This document shows, piece by piece, positions 35,158 through 46,957 of a stretch of DNA of 64,000 nucleotides. Source of the stretch: Knoxdaviesia capensis (taxonomy: Eukaryota; Ascomycota; Sordariomycetes; Microascales; Gondwanamycetaceae). The stretch is from positions 1,234,151 through 1,298,150 of the forward strand of contig LNGK01000007.1 of NCBI GenBank assembly GCA_001510575.1, given 5' to 3'. Position 1 is the stretch's first letter, and each line of letters starts with the position of its first letter. Below the pieces are notes generated by a model. The model had not been told where the DNA came from and ran no database searches. It worked only from the letters and a program-made list of their open reading frames with translations. The position numbers and the translations under genes are program-made.

Positions 35158-36024
35158 TTAATAGCCCTGGGCGCCGGGGGCCTTCTCATCCTTCTTCAAG
35201 CTTGTCAGCAGCTCGCGGAAGCGCTCCTTTCCAGAACCGGCACCACCACCCTTGGCGCCCTTGCCGGTGATGTCAACCAGCTTAGAGATGCGCTCCCAGC
35301 TAGTTCCACCAGACACGGTATCTTCCCGGCTGGCCAGGAACTGCTCGGCATCCTTGCGGGTGGCAGCAATCTGCTTGTCTTTCTTCGAATTGTAGTTCTC
35401 GTAGAAGTCGTCGATATTTTGCCGGGCCTCGTTGATGGTTTCTTCGCGCTGTCTGGCAAACTGCTCGGCACGCTTCGCGTTGGCTGCGTCTCGTCTCTCG
35501 CGCCACTCCTTGATGACGTCGGGCTCCTCCTCCTCCTCAACATAGGCAGAGTATCCCGAGTTATAGCTAACGGAGGGGCCTCCAGTCATAGTTCCTCCGG
35601 GGCCGACATGCTAATGATAACGATTCACGGGTAAGACAAACGTTAGTTTCACATGCTGGGAAATGAGAGAAACGTGGGGTGGTGCCAAACAAACGGACCT
35701 GGCTGACCATGATATCAGGGAACTGATCATCGAAGCTCGAAGGGATAGGGCCTTCCGAAGTAGCGTCAGCGCCAGAAAGAATGGCGGCGTCGTTGCTTGT
35801 GGCAAATAGGTCCGCGTCGTCACCAAGGAGAGCCTTTTCTCTGGCCAGAAAGTCGTCAGCGGAAGGTTCGGCGGAGGGATTCTGGATGTCGGGCTGAGCT
35901 GTGATGAGAGGGTAAAGGGGGAACAGTTAGCAGATTGAAACACATCTCTGGGGGAATTTAGGAAATAGCGCAAGAACTTACCACCCGAATCGAAATCCTC
36001 GATGGAGGGAAATCGGTCGGCCAT
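35158..36024 (-). CDS. CLC1: Clathrin light chain
   Basis: Regulatory subunit of the clathrin triskelion. Three exons: 36024-35982, 35898-35699 and 35610-35158, 231 residues. The N terminus is acidic (MADRFPSIEDFDSGG). A segment with DDFLAREKALLGDDADLFA follows, then the signature helix EEEEEPDVIKEWRERRDAA near residue 105. A long charged coiled coil binds the heavy chain (ETINEARQNIDDFYENYN). The C-terminal region SWERISKLVDITGKG precedes a Gly/Lys-rich end. It lies divergent from RTT103 and within 10 kb of AP-1 gamma, its functional partner. Confidence 0.95.
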
Positions 36025-36949
36025 GATGCGCGGCTGTATTCAAATAGAACACCTAAACTTCGGTTGCGGGGTGTGGTTGCGAGAATAGGGGAGAGGGTAG
36101 AGATGGAAGAAAATAGAAAATGAGAAACTGGAGAAAAGATAGAAGGAGAAGATGGCTTAAAAAAGGGCCACAGGGAAAAATGAAAGGCAATTCTGATTGA
36201 GACGAAAAGTGGTGATGCTGTCAGGATGTGGACGACTGACCCTATCCTTATTCAAGAGACAAATAAGCTATGATGCAGTTATGCATCTATTGGATGAAGA
36301 GCAAACCCCCCGATAATTGCATTAAACCATTTAAGACGACCCAGGCCCACTTTTGATTTAAGGGCAACTTATGTTCTGTTCCTTTTGAACTTTAACAAAG
36401 AACAAAACTTGCTATAAGATCTAACTTCATCAATATAATTTTTCAAAGTACCCCCAAATTTCCATATATAACCATTTTCCTTAATCTTCCGCCATTCTTA
36501 TCTCCAGAGGTTATCAGGGCTTTAGATACTAGATATCTATATATTCCGATTGCTGTCTGCCTTCTGTATTTCAGTAGTCTGACCTTCTGCATTGGTAGTC
36601 TGGTATCTACGTAAGGGTGGTAAATAGAGGGAAGCACAAAGGCCTTGGGTATATAAGAGCTGGTGAATCTTTCTCTAATACCTCAATGTTGATCATTAGG
36701 TTATAGAAAGCCACCCTGACTGTGTTTTCTTTCATATCTTCTTCTTTCATGCTTTTGACGAGCTTTCACTCTCCTCACTGTTATTGTTTTGCTTTTGTTG
36801 CTCTCTGTTGTGCTTTCCACGCCACTCCACTGTCTTACTATATCTTGACGACGATTTGTTTCTCTCCTCCTTCTCTTCTTCCTTTTTTCTCCCCCCCCAA
36901 AACTTTCCTATCCTACTGGACCTTTTCCCAGGCCCACCAATTCTTCACC
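36025..36949. other. Divergent intergenic region CLC1 / RTT103
   Basis: Upstream DNA of both genes. Bases 36720-36930 are strongly pyrimidine-rich and probably the RTT103 leader. No gene is seen. Confidence 0.6.
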
Positions 36950-38397
36950 ATGGCCTATAATGATGATTCGGTGCTAGCTAAGCTATCGGCTGTGAATGAG
37001 AGCCATGATAGCATTGCCACTTCTGCTCAATGGATTTTATTCCATCGGTATGTGCCCTTGGACAGAGTGGTTATGGGTATAAATGTATCGGAGCTTGGCC
37101 ACTGACCTTATTTATCTCTTCCTACTAGGCGACATGCTGAAAGAACGACTCAGCTCTGGCTTCAGAAGCTAAAAAACTCGTCAAGCACAAAGAGACTAAG
37201 TCTCGTCTATTTGGCAAATGGTAGGTGCTCGATGGTTTTATCTAGACTTGAGGGTATTGCTGGCTGTAGAGATTGATGGAACTAACATTGCTGTATCTGG
37301 ATAATAGAAGTGGCTCAGCAGTCCAAGGCCCGAAATAAGCTGGATTTTGTGGAAGCTTTCGCACCGGTAATTGCCGAGGCCATTGGAGTCGCGTATTCTG
37401 GAGCTCCGACAGAGGTCCAAGGCAAATTGCGTCGGGTTATTGATGTTTGGCGTGATCGGAAGGTCTTTGAAGAATCTGTCCAGGACAGCATCGATTCCAA
37501 GCTTGGAGGTATGTGAATTTGCATGAACAAAAGCAGCCTTCCCCCCCAGATAATCCCAGCTCTGCTAACAAACAGATAGAACTTGATAAGTGGAAAACGA
37601 CCGGAGGCGCGGGCTTTGCTGAATTGACGACCACATCGTCGTCCCCCGTTCCGTCGGAACTTGCTTCCCTCGTCCCCAAGTTCCAAGCGGTATCGAAACT
37701 CACCATCCCGGCAAAGGCGGCCGTTAACAGAGCCAATCAGGAGTATGAGAAGCTGATGAACCCGTCAACGCCTATCACATCTGCACCTGTCCATACAGCG
37801 CGTCTCAACGGGCTGCTCAACTCGATTTCCACATACAAAAGCACTGTGTCGGACTCAATCAAGGCCAACAAGGACCTCGTGGCTGCTTTGGAGACTCTTC
37901 TGGCAGCACAGAAGACTACTCTTGCCACCGAGGAAGCGCATCTTGCGACACTTGAACACCAATTCAAGGACGTCGAGCAGAAGAGAGAATCCATGGAGCT
38001 TGCCATAATGAGAGACCTGGGATTAGAGAAAGCTTCTAGCATAAGCGGAAATACTCTGTCCCGCCGTCCTCTGGTTGAGGCACTCACTCCGCCGCACGGG
38101 GGTGATAGCAATGAGCCGATAATCTATGACCCTCCGGCTCCGGATGCCATGGGGCCGCTCCCCGGAACAACTATCGAGCCGACCGCTGGAGAAGCCCAGC
38201 TGGACTTTGGAGGAGTTACGGCGTTGGCGAATGCTGCTGCCCAATACCAGTCGATTCCTATCGGAAACAACGGGGCGAATAAGCGACGCCGGGTGGATGA
38301 TGACGTCGCCCCGAATCCCGCAAATGGCGATGAGGACGAAGAAGATGATGACGACGAAGTCGACATCCAAGCTCTTCTTCGGAAGGGGGGAAAGTGA
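36950..38397 (+). CDS. RTT103: CID-domain transcription termination factor Rtt103
   Basis: Reader of the phosphorylated RNA polymerase II C-terminal domain that brings the Rat1 exonuclease to terminating polymerase. Four exons: 36950-37047, 37129-37220, 37308-37508 and 37580-38397, 402 residues. The CID covers about residues 1-132: NESHDSIATSAQWILFHR, then SSTKRLSLVYLANEVAQQSK and APVIAEAIGVAYSGAPTEVQ. A coiled-coil region follows (ETLLAAQKTTLATEEAHLA), then a Pro-rich stretch, a basic NKRRRVDDD patch suggesting nuclear import, an acidic run (EDEEDDDDEVD) and the end IQALLRKGGK. Pcf11 also has a CID but is longer with other domains, so Rtt103 fits better. Confidence 0.9.
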
Positions 38398-39139
38398 TTA
38401 TCACCAACCCTTCAATCACCTGGCCAAGAAGCGTGGACTAAAAAGTCGGCGCATATGAAAACCTTCTCTTGTAAGATATGATGAATCCGCACTGGGTAAT
38501 TCTCATTGTTTAGGGCCGGTTGAGCCACGGTGGAACAAGCATGCCAGTCGGGCAATAGTAGTAATAGGATGAAGGCACGGAGTTTTACATGGTGGGAGGC
38601 TCGAAGTCAATTTTTTTATTTCTCAAGTTTTCAACTCTCGTTTCTAACTGCCTCGAGAAGGAATTAAAAAAAAAAAACCAAAGAGATTCAAATCAAATAT
38701 GCTTATGCTAAATTTTCCTTCCATAGGACTGAAGCGGCGATGTAAACGGCCGGACAGTGTATTCATGAGAAATAACTTTTTAATCCACATTTGTGTGCAA
38801 TAAAAGCGACGTGTGCATGTATTAGAGAGAGAAAAAATGAAGACAAGTGGAGGGCGGAAAGAGATCAAGGAAAAAGATTTCCTTGGCTCAGAGGATCATC
38901 GCATGACGGTGAAGACGTGGAGTTGTCATAAAATGGAGTCGGGAGAAGAAGGGAGGAGGAATCTGACCAAACATCGTATTATAGATGTTCGTATAGCAGG
39001 TCGTTCGATGCCGGAATCGACGGAGCTAACCTCACGGCATAGGCCGGATGAAGTGAAGGACTGCGGGAGTGACCGAAGAAAGCAATCAAAGACATCCAGA
39101 GGGTGGATGAATTGACACCGAAGAGAGAGAAAATTCCAC
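38398..39139. other. Convergent intergenic region RTT103 / SER3
   Basis: 3' regions of two convergent genes. No gene is seen. Confidence 0.65.
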
Positions 39140-41000
39140 TTAATAGAGCACTCTGGTCAAAACACGGAAGCTAAGGGACTCCAGGGCGTCGAAGATGTCC
39201 TTGATATCATTGGCCTTGATATCGCTGACATCAGCCATGAGGTAGGCGACCTGTAAAGAGTGGGATTAGTATATGGAACAAGACAGCTTGGTGAGTTAAC
39301 GGAACACCAGTGGGACAGAAGACACTTACATCTCCCTTGCTGTCGGAGATCTGCTTGTCAACGTTGTGCTCGCTGAGGATTTCGTTGACTAGACGAGGAA
39401 CGGGGTTAGTGGGCGAGATCTTATGGGAGCGGAAAGTCATGTGTGTGTGTGTGTGGGGGAACATACCCTTTCTGAGCACACCGGGGACGTTTCTGTGGAT
39501 GTAAATGACCTGTACCACGAAAATAGGACGACCGTAACATATTAGTAAATGACAATGAAACAGCCCATGCTTTGACAGATTAGACTAGTTCTTACCCGAG
39601 CGTGGTTGGGCTCGTCCAGAGTCAGCGAACGTAGGTTGACCTCCGGCAGGTTGACACTTCCAATAGTGACACCCTGGTTGATGTAACGGACGAGAGCATC
39701 GGCAACTGAAAGAACAACAAAGCGTTAGCCAGCGCGGTTCAGCGGCGCACGAGGTTAAAAAAAAGAAGGGTGACATACCTTCGGCACCGATGGCACGCTG
39801 AGCTTCTTCAGTGCTTCCACCGATGTGAGGAGTGAGAATGATGTTGGACAAGCTGCGGATGTCGTCACCCCAGGTGTTGAGGGTGGCATTGAAGTAATCG
39901 CCGTTTGCCGACGGCTCATGGGGATACACGTCGATGGCAGCACCGGCAATCTTGCCAGACCGCATAGCAGTAATCAAGGCCGGAAGGTCAACCACAGTGC
40001 CTCGGCTGGCGTTGATCAGATACGAGCCGGTCTTCATGCGATCGAATTGTGCGGTGGAGATCATGTTCTTGGTCTCGGGGAGGGCGGGAACGTGGAGGGT
40101 GACGAAATCGGCCTCGGACAGCAGGTCATTGAGCGTGGGGACCTGGCGGGCAGTGCCCAGGGCCATCAAGCTGATGACATCGTAGTAGATGACGGTCATA
40201 CCCATGGCCTCGGCGAGGACGGAGAGTTGAGATCCGATATGGCCGTAGCCAACAATGCCGAGTGTCTTTCCACGAATTTCCCAGCAGCGGTGGCTGACCT
40301 TGTTCCAGGTGCCCCGGTGCATCTCCAGCGAACGGTCCCCGAGCTGGCGGGCCAAAGTAATGATCTCTCCAATCACCAGCTCGGCAACGGAGCGCGAGTT
40401 GGCAAAGGGCGAGTTAAAGACGGCAATACCGCGCTTGGCAGCAAATTCCAAGTCGACCTGGTTGGTGCCGATGCAGAAGCAGCCAATAACCAACAGGTTC
40501 CGGGCCTCACGCAGGACCTTTTCGGTCAGCTTGGTTTTGGAGCGGATTCCGATAACATGGACATTCCTAGAGGTTCGGTCAGTTAGGGTTCTCTTTTGGC
40601 CGTGTGAATAATCATCGACCGGCACGGATCTGGACCAGCCATCGGCCAGTTACACCGAGCCTGGCCGCGTTTGTTTGAACAAACAAACGGCATCCAGGAA
40701 GGAACATGCTAACCTGATCTTTTCGATCAGCTGATCTTCGGGAAGAGAAGTCTTCAAAGCCTCAACCTGATATCCTTCCCGTTGCAAAATTTCCCGGCCA
40801 ACCTCGTTGATGTTCTCCAACAGGAGAATCTTGACATCTCCAGAGTTGAACGGCTTCAGGTGCTTTACCCGCGGTTGCGAGCCGGGAAGAGATCCAACAG
40901 GGGGAGAATGGAAGCTTAGATTGGGAGAGGTAGACAAGCTGGTGCTGTGGGAAACAGCTCGGGAGATGCCTCCACGAATAGGAACAGCGTTGGATGACAT
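39140..41000 (-). CDS. SER3: D-3-phosphoglycerate dehydrogenase
   Basis: Oxidises 3-phosphoglycerate with NAD, the first step of serine synthesis, in the cytosol. Six exons: 41000-40714, 40566-39779, 39705-39596, 39509-39467, 39388-39330 and 39250-39140, 465 residues. A Ser-rich N-terminal extension of about 50 residues precedes the catalytic domain (VKILLLENINEVGREILQRE). Visible motifs are CFCIGTNQVDL, the Rossmann loop GYGHIGSQ, TLHVPALPETKNMIS, NASRGTVVDL and the catalytic His in LTPHIGGSTEEAQ. The small last exons make the C-terminal ACT domain (VIYIHRNVPGVLRK, SDSKGDVAYLMADV). The long second exon read alone would give a false C terminus. A (CT)10 run lies in the leader at 41021-41041. 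Confidence 0.97.
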
Positions 41001-42427
41001 GGTAGAAGGGTTACAAAGACGAGAGAGAGAGAGAGAGAGAGGTTCAGAGAAGAGGAGAGGGTATATATTGGTTAGGCTGGGAAGAGAATGAGGGAGAAAA
41101 AAAGAAGGGCGAGGAGGGAAATCGACAAAATGACGGGCGAAGAGGAGATTTAAATAAAAATACTAGTAAAGAAGGAATGAGTACAGTACAGGTCTAGAAA
41201 GAAAAAGAAAAGGAAAAAGAAATAATTAAGTCATAGGAACGATAGCTATGGACGGCGGAGTATTTGAACACAGTAATATAGAGAAGTCCAATCGAATGAA
41301 AGATGGGGTGGTGGAGGGGTCAACGCATATGAAGTCGTTAAGCTGATGTGCTAGGGCGAGTTTGCAGGCAATGGCGTAACCGGGAAAATTGCTGCAGTTA
41401 GGAAGTATGGCGACATGTGCTAGGATGACTCAAATGAAAATTTGAACCGGAATGTATATTTTCAATCCAAGTTCCTAAGAAAATTTTCACCAGAAGAAAA
41501 GGAAGCTTTTAGGAATTCTTTTTCTAAACGGGCGGCTTCCGGCCTTGAGTCAGTCTAATAAGGGTTAAGGGTTGGAAGTGCTTCATTGGGCGTCACACAC
41601 TGGCTACAGTCAGGCTTGGGTTACAACAACAATGAAGGCTGGATAATGTCATTGAAAAGACATAGGTCGCTCTTTCTTTGCCCGCAAAAGTTACGTGGTA
41701 TTGGGTACGTAGTGACAGTACGTACTACTTACAAAATAGACATCCAGGAACAGCGTGTGAGTGGTGGTCCAACAAGAAGCACGTTTCGACCTAATCACTG
41801 TACCAGGATTGTCCACTCATCCGCCGATGTTTCTCGATTTCTGCTGTTAAACGTGACTGAGCTTCACATATTCACATATTCATATATTCATATTTTATCA
41901 GGCTGCTTCAATGCATATGATCCATCAAAATCAAAGACCAGACGAGATGCAATCTCACGAACGGGCATGAATTAGGAAGGAAGCCGCCGAACCACCAGAG
42001 CAGTGCGGACATATGACACCTGGTGGTCGACCATGAGTAATTCCGAAGATTAGCCGCATATCTAGCACCTCAAAACTCCGATTATTGCCGCTGCTAGGAT
42101 CATGGGTGACATTCAGGGTTCTCTGGCGTTTTTTGGTATAAAAAAAAACCAAAAAAAACAACAAAAAGACGGCAACCTCGTGGAAAATTCTTTAATTTGT
42201 TTTTGAGGTGTTTTTTTGGCCTCACTATTCTGATGATTTTCATCTGATAAGCCTGTCCAAACAGCTCCTGCTTTCTCTCAAGAGGATGATGGCACCTAAG
42301 TTGGGCCCAACATTCCATTTTCCTGTTGACTGTGTTGTTTGTGGCCGAGCATAAGCAAAGGATCAGTAAAGTTCTTCAGGAAGCTCTGCGAGCTCTATGC
42401 CGAAATTTATTCATCCTTTCGTTCACG
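41001..42427. other. Divergent intergenic region SER3 / MDL1-type
   Basis: Shared upstream region. It contains (GA)10 at 41021-41041, that is CT-rich on the SER3 sense strand, and an A-run-rich stretch near 42140-42170. No gene is seen. Confidence 0.6.
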
Positions 42428-45088
42428 ATGTTCCTCGGCTCTGGGCAGCGCGTGCTACCGCCGACCGGCGGGCGCATCCTGCTACAGGCCTCTGCAGACT
42501 CATCATCTCTGCCGATACCTCCTACTCTGCGCCATAACCTATCTCCGATCTCGTCGTTCTCCTCCAAGCCGTCATGCCGGCCGTACTCTTCCCGCCCCAC
42601 AATCACGAACTCCGGCCTCGGAAGCTTCCCGATCTTCAGGAGCGCACCTCTCCAGTCGGAATCTAGGTCGCAGTTGAGAGATTCATTACCGCCCTTCTTC
42701 TCACGCCCTCTTTCTTCCTCATCCTCTTCGAAGCTGCCGTTGCCCTCCGCTGCCGCTACGAATACTACGGAGTCTCCGATCGCCTCTCCTCGGCGGTTAC
42801 CACCGACCCCCTCGGCGTTACTGTCTAGCACGGGTAACGTCTCGCCGTTCTATTCACGCCCTTCGCCTTCTTCTCCTTCGTTCACGGACTTTGCGAAGTT
42901 CCTCTCGACTACCCGCCAGGCGCGTCTTCCCGCAGCAAAGACCCCCGCGCCGAGTTCCGCAACGACGCCGGCTTCCTCTTCAGCAAACTCGTCACCACAA
43001 ACCCAAAGTTCTGCTGATGAATCGGCTGCTTCTCAGGCCAAATCCGACTCTCTGCAGCAGACCGGGTTTGAGAGAAGTGATAGAGCCGCCCGCGCCTCCC
43101 AGGTCAACCTAAACGCGAAACTGTCGAAGGACGGCAAGACCAATGAGAAATCCAGCTTCCACGATGTCTGGCGCCTGCTCAAAATCGCACGTCCCGAGTT
43201 TCCGTGGCTAAGCGCAGTGTGCGCGCTCCTCTTGGTTTCATCCAGCGTCACCATGCTGCTTCCGTGGTCCGTTGGTAGGCTTCTCGATGTGATGGCCACA
43301 CCAAACCCTGCCGATATTAACATCTTCGGGTTTACCTTGACCCAATTTTTCGTCGCCTTCGCGGCTGCTCTTACGCTAGGAGCCGCTGCTAACTTTACGC
43401 GAATTATTGTTTTGCGCATTATCGGAGAACGTGTTGTTGCGCGTCTCCGGGCGCGCCTCTACCGTCGCACGTACATCCAGGATGCCGAGTTCTTTGATGC
43501 CAACCGTGTCGGTGATCTGATCTCGCGTCTGGGATCTGACTCTCTGATTGTCGGAAAATCCATTACACAGAACTTCAGCGATGGTCTCCGCTCCTTGTTT
43601 TCGGGTGTTGCTGGATTTGGCGCCATGATCTGGTTGAGCCCTCAGCTCTCGCTTCTTCTCTTGGTGGCTTGCCCGCCTATCGCCCTGGGCGCTGTTTTCT
43701 ACGGTCGCACCATCCGTAACCTCAGCAAGACTATCCAGAAGAACCTCGGAACCCTGACCAAAATCGCGGAAGAGCGCTTGGGCAACGTCAAGACTGGCCA
43801 GGCCTTCGTCGGAGAACTACAGGAAGTGCGCCGATACAACCGGCAGATTCGCAAAATCTTCACTCTGGGCAAGAGGGAAGCTGTAGCTACGGCAACCTTT
43901 TATGCCACAACAAGCTGGGTCGGCAACATGACCATTGTGGGAATGCTGGTCGTTGGTGGCAATCTTATGCGCACTGGCTCCATGACCGTGGGAGACCTGA
44001 CATCCTTCATGATGTACACGGCGTTTGCTGGAAATAGCTTGTTTGGTCTGTCAAACTTCTATTCTGAACTTATGAAGGGTCTTGGAGCTGCAAGCCGTCT
44101 CTTCGAACTCCATGATCGCAAGCCGGCCATCCAGGCAACGATTGGCCAGAAGGTCAAATCGGCCAGGGGCACGATAAAATTTGAGGACGTTTCGTTTGCG
44201 TACCCGACCCGACCTGCCGTGTCTATCTTCAACGGCCTGAACTTCGAAATCCCCACGGGAACTAATGTCTGTATTGTGGGACCCTCGGGAGGCGGCAAGT
44301 CTACCGTTGCGTCCTTGCTTCTCAGATTCTACAACCCTACGTCAGGCACAATCAAGATCAACGGCGTCGATATCACAAAGATGAATGCCACCTCTCTTCG
44401 CAAGCGCATTGGTGTGGTGTCTCAGGAGCCGGTGCTATTCTCGGGCACCATTGCCGACAACATTCTGTACGCCAAGCCCGACGCTACACGTGTCGAGATT
44501 GTGCGCGCCGCTCGTCGGGCGAACTGCAGCTTTATCAGCGACCTGCCTGATGGACTCGACACGCAAGTCGGAGCACGCGGCAGCCAGTTGTCGGGCGGCC
44601 AGAAGCAGCGGATCGCGATTGCACGTGCACTCATCAAGAACCCGGACATTCTGATTCTCGACGAGGCCACGTCGGCCCTCGACGCCGAATCAGAGACCCT
44701 GGTCAACGAAGCGCTTGCATCGCTGCTCAAGGGCAACAACACCACCATCTCCATCGCCCATCGTCTGTCGACCATCAAGCGGTCTGACCAGATCATCGTG
44801 CTGTCGAGCGAGGGCACCGTTGCCGAGATTGGAAGCTACACCGCGCTCTCGGCTAACCCGGAGTCGGCGTTCAGCAAGCTGATGGACTGGCAGATGCACG
44901 GCGGTGAAGTGTCCCACACTCGGCCCGCGTCGGCGTGGGCCCACATCACCGAGGAGGAGGAGATCGAGGAGGATCTTGAGAGACCGACTGAGGGCGAGGA
45001 TGAGGAAGAGGCTGAGACCGAGACTGAGGTGGAGAAGTTCTCGAAGGAGACAGAGGATTCCAAAACACCCCGAAAGGACTCTCAGTGA
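42428..45088 (+). CDS. MDL1: Mitochondrial half-ABC transporter, MDL1 type (ABCB10-like)
   Basis: Inner-membrane ATP-binding cassette half transporter. In yeast Mdl1 exports peptides from the matrix. Single exon, 886 residues from the ATG at 42428. The frame extends upstream, but only from a non-ATG codon. The first 220 residues are Ser/Pro/Arg-rich with very few acidic residues early on, as in a presequence. A six-helix membrane domain follows (FPWLSAVCALLLVSSSVTML onward) and a complete nucleotide-binding domain: Walker A GPSGGGKST, Q-loop VVSQEPVLF, signature LSGGQKQR, Walker B ILILDEATSALD and H-loop AHRLST. A final 60-residue tail is very acidic (EEEEIEEDLERPTEGEDEEE). The NBD is intact. 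Confidence 0.93.
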   Translation: MFLGSGQRVLPPTGGRILLQASADSSSLPIPPTLRHNLSPISSFSSKPSCRPYSSRPTITNSGLGSFPIFRSAPLQSESRSQLRDSLPPFFSRPLSSSSSSKLPLPSAAATNTTESPIASPRRLPPTPSALLSSTGNVSPFYSRPSPSSPSFTDFAKFLSTTRQARLPAAKTPAPSSATTPASSSANSSPQTQSSADESAASQAKSDSLQQTGFERSDRAARASQVNLNAKLSKDGKTNEKSSFHDVWRLLKIARPEFPWLSAVCALLLVSSSVTMLLPWSVGRLLDVMATPNPADINIFGFTLTQFFVAFAAALTLGAAANFTRIIVLRIIGERVVARLRARLYRRTYIQDAEFFDANRVGDLISRLGSDSLIVGKSITQNFSDGLRSLFSGVAGFGAMIWLSPQLSLLLLVACPPIALGAVFYGRTIRNLSKTIQKNLGTLTKIAEERLGNVKTGQAFVGELQEVRRYNRQIRKIFTLGKREAVATATFYATTSWVGNMTIVGMLVVGGNLMRTGSMTVGDLTSFMMYTAFAGNSLFGLSNFYSELMKGLGAASRLFELHDRKPAIQATIGQKVKSARGTIKFEDVSFAYPTRPAVSIFNGLNFEIPTGTNVCIVGPSGGGKSTVASLLLRFYNPTSGTIKINGVDITKMNATSLRKRIGVVSQEPVLFSGTIADNILYAKPDATRVEIVRAARRANCSFISDLPDGLDTQVGARGSQLSGGQKQRIAIARALIKNPDILILDEATSALDAESETLVNEALASLLKGNNTTISIAHRLSTIKRSDQIIVLSSEGTVAEIGSYTALSANPESAFSKLMDWQMHGGEVSHTRPASAWAHITEEEEIEEDLERPTEGEDEEEAETETEVEKFSKETEDSKTPRKDSQ

Positions 45089-46957
45089 TTCTTCACACCC
45101 CGGCCCGCCCCTCTCCGCTCTCACAATCTATTTCACTCTACCTGTGCTTATCACAACATCCCTCCAACACTCCACTGCATAGCGATCGCGTTCTTGCTGT
45201 TTTGCCCATTTAAATTTTTTTTACAGCCATGCTTCTGATGAAGCCCAGGTGGGGTAAGTTCAACACTGGATTCCAGAAGTCACATGGAATAATGTACATG
45301 TCTATAACGTAAGATATGAGATATATACTGGACATACTCTCCTCTTGTTTCTATTATTACTTATGTTTCTCCCCTACTACTGATTTTTTTTTCTTTTCTT
45401 GTTTTGCTCCTTAATCTTCCAATCATCTCTTTCAGAACCAAGATGAAGTTGGGACTCTTATGTATATAATATGTACCAGGCATAATATCTAGAAACATTT
45501 TTCGGAGGTTGATAGTAAAACCAGATACCATTTCTCCGCCTTTCCGTGAACATAACACGTACATTCCTTATGGTACATACATGGTTGGGGAATGAATCGG
45601 GAAGTGAACTTGTTGAGACGTGGACTGGGGTATGGGCTAGCCGAGCGTGGGTTGAACCGCTTCTTCAAACAGAAATCACTGCTATGCGCGTTCATCAGCG
45701 CGGCCTGGAACCCTGAAGGCCTTTTTGAAGCCGACCTACCGATTGGATGCATAATGGTTTCGATAAAGACGGGCCAGGCACCCCAAGTTCTGGGTGTGGA
45801 GGGCAAGCTGAGGGTGGCAGACACGCCTCTGGTCATGCGTGCCGGGGTGAAAGGAGTGGACGAAAATTTCTTCCTTTTCCCGTCCCGCATGGCATCTTAC
45901 GAAGAAGAACTTCTGGCTGAAGAAAACGCCGGTATGGCTTTGGACTATATGAGATTCGCCGGCCATGGAGAACGTCCTGTCTCCATACCACGGCTAAAGA
46001 CGGAAAGACAACAGATCGTGACCGCCTCAGTCTTCTTAAACAAGACATATCCGACGACATTTCTGGGGTGTCGATTCCGCCCATGTCCGGCCTGAACTAC
46101 ATGTTCATACATCGTGACATTACCCAACTAATTCATCGATGAGGACCTTTCGTTTTAGTCGGGCGAGTGCGATACCATGTGAATAGAGATTACACTGGGA
46201 AGTTTTCCAAACCTTTCTCTTTGCTTGACCGTCTCCCGACATAACCCTACACAACCCTAACATACTCTCTTCTCCAGAAGACTTGATCCAGGGGTCTTGG
46301 AAGCGGGTTTGGGCATACCAGATTCGCAGTAATTGCCCATTTTAGGTGCCATAATAGTGCAGAAGATGTATGCATCTAGACATCAACCCCGGAAATTCCG
46401 GCCTATCACACAGGCCTGCCACTCCAGCCACCCCACCACAAGCTGGTTTGGAATGCCGTTTTCCTTTGGTTTGGAGAGAGAGAAAAGAGAGCAGGAGAGA
46501 TCATGTGAAGAAACGGAAGTAGGCACTCGTTCTTTTTGTCGTTCTTTCCGTTGTCGCCCGTGCCAGGATCGCCGATGTCACTTTGCCTGTGTCGTTCTCG
46601 CTTCGTTTCTCCGCAAATTGGTCCATTCCTTCCAGCCTCATCTTATTTCCATCACCGTCAGATTTTGTTGGATAATTTTGAACTTTTCTCTTTTCTTTTT
46701 AATCTTCTCTTTTTCATCCAGTTTTATGTGTATTTTTATTCATATCGTGTTTCTCGTTTCTCAACCGCCCCCTCCATTTATACCTAAATCTTCTGCTGCA
46801 CATCACTCTAAATCACAAATTTAGTCGCCTGTCAAAAGAGCCTCGTTGCGTCAGCTTCCCATTGGACTTCCTTAGTGAATCGTGGGGACACAGGACTAAA
46901 AATAAAAGGAGTGTAACAAAAGGCAACCGATAAAAGACAAACGAAAGCAAGAAAAAG
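45089..46957. other. Intergenic region with a doubtful reading frame
   Basis: 3' region of the ABC transporter and the promoter of the lipase gene (strongly pyrimidine-rich near 46520-46800). A 167-residue open frame at 45592-46095 is listed separately. Nothing else is supported. Confidence 0.55.
45592..46095 (+). CDS. Doubtful 167-codon ORF, strand uncertain
   Basis: Open from an ATG (MNREVNLLRRGLGYGLAER) for 167 codons. The opposite strand is also open for 133 codons across 45890-45489, so either strand or neither could be coding. No family is recognised. The segment VLGVEGKLRVADTPLV faintly resembles the C-terminal end of GMC oxidoreductases, too short to rely on. It may be a chance frame, part of a spliced gene, or a decayed gene. 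Confidence 0.2.
   Translation: MNREVNLLRRGLGYGLAERGLNRFFKQKSLLCAFISAAWNPEGLFEADLPIGCIMVSIKTGQAPQVLGVEGKLRVADTPLVMRAGVKGVDENFFLFPSRMASYEEELLAEENAGMALDYMRFAGHGERPVSIPRLKTERQQIVTASVFLNKTYPTTFLGCRFRPCPA

Noticed and set aside
39450..39470. (TG)n run in a SER3 intron
   Set aside because: A short dinucleotide repeat with no sign of function.
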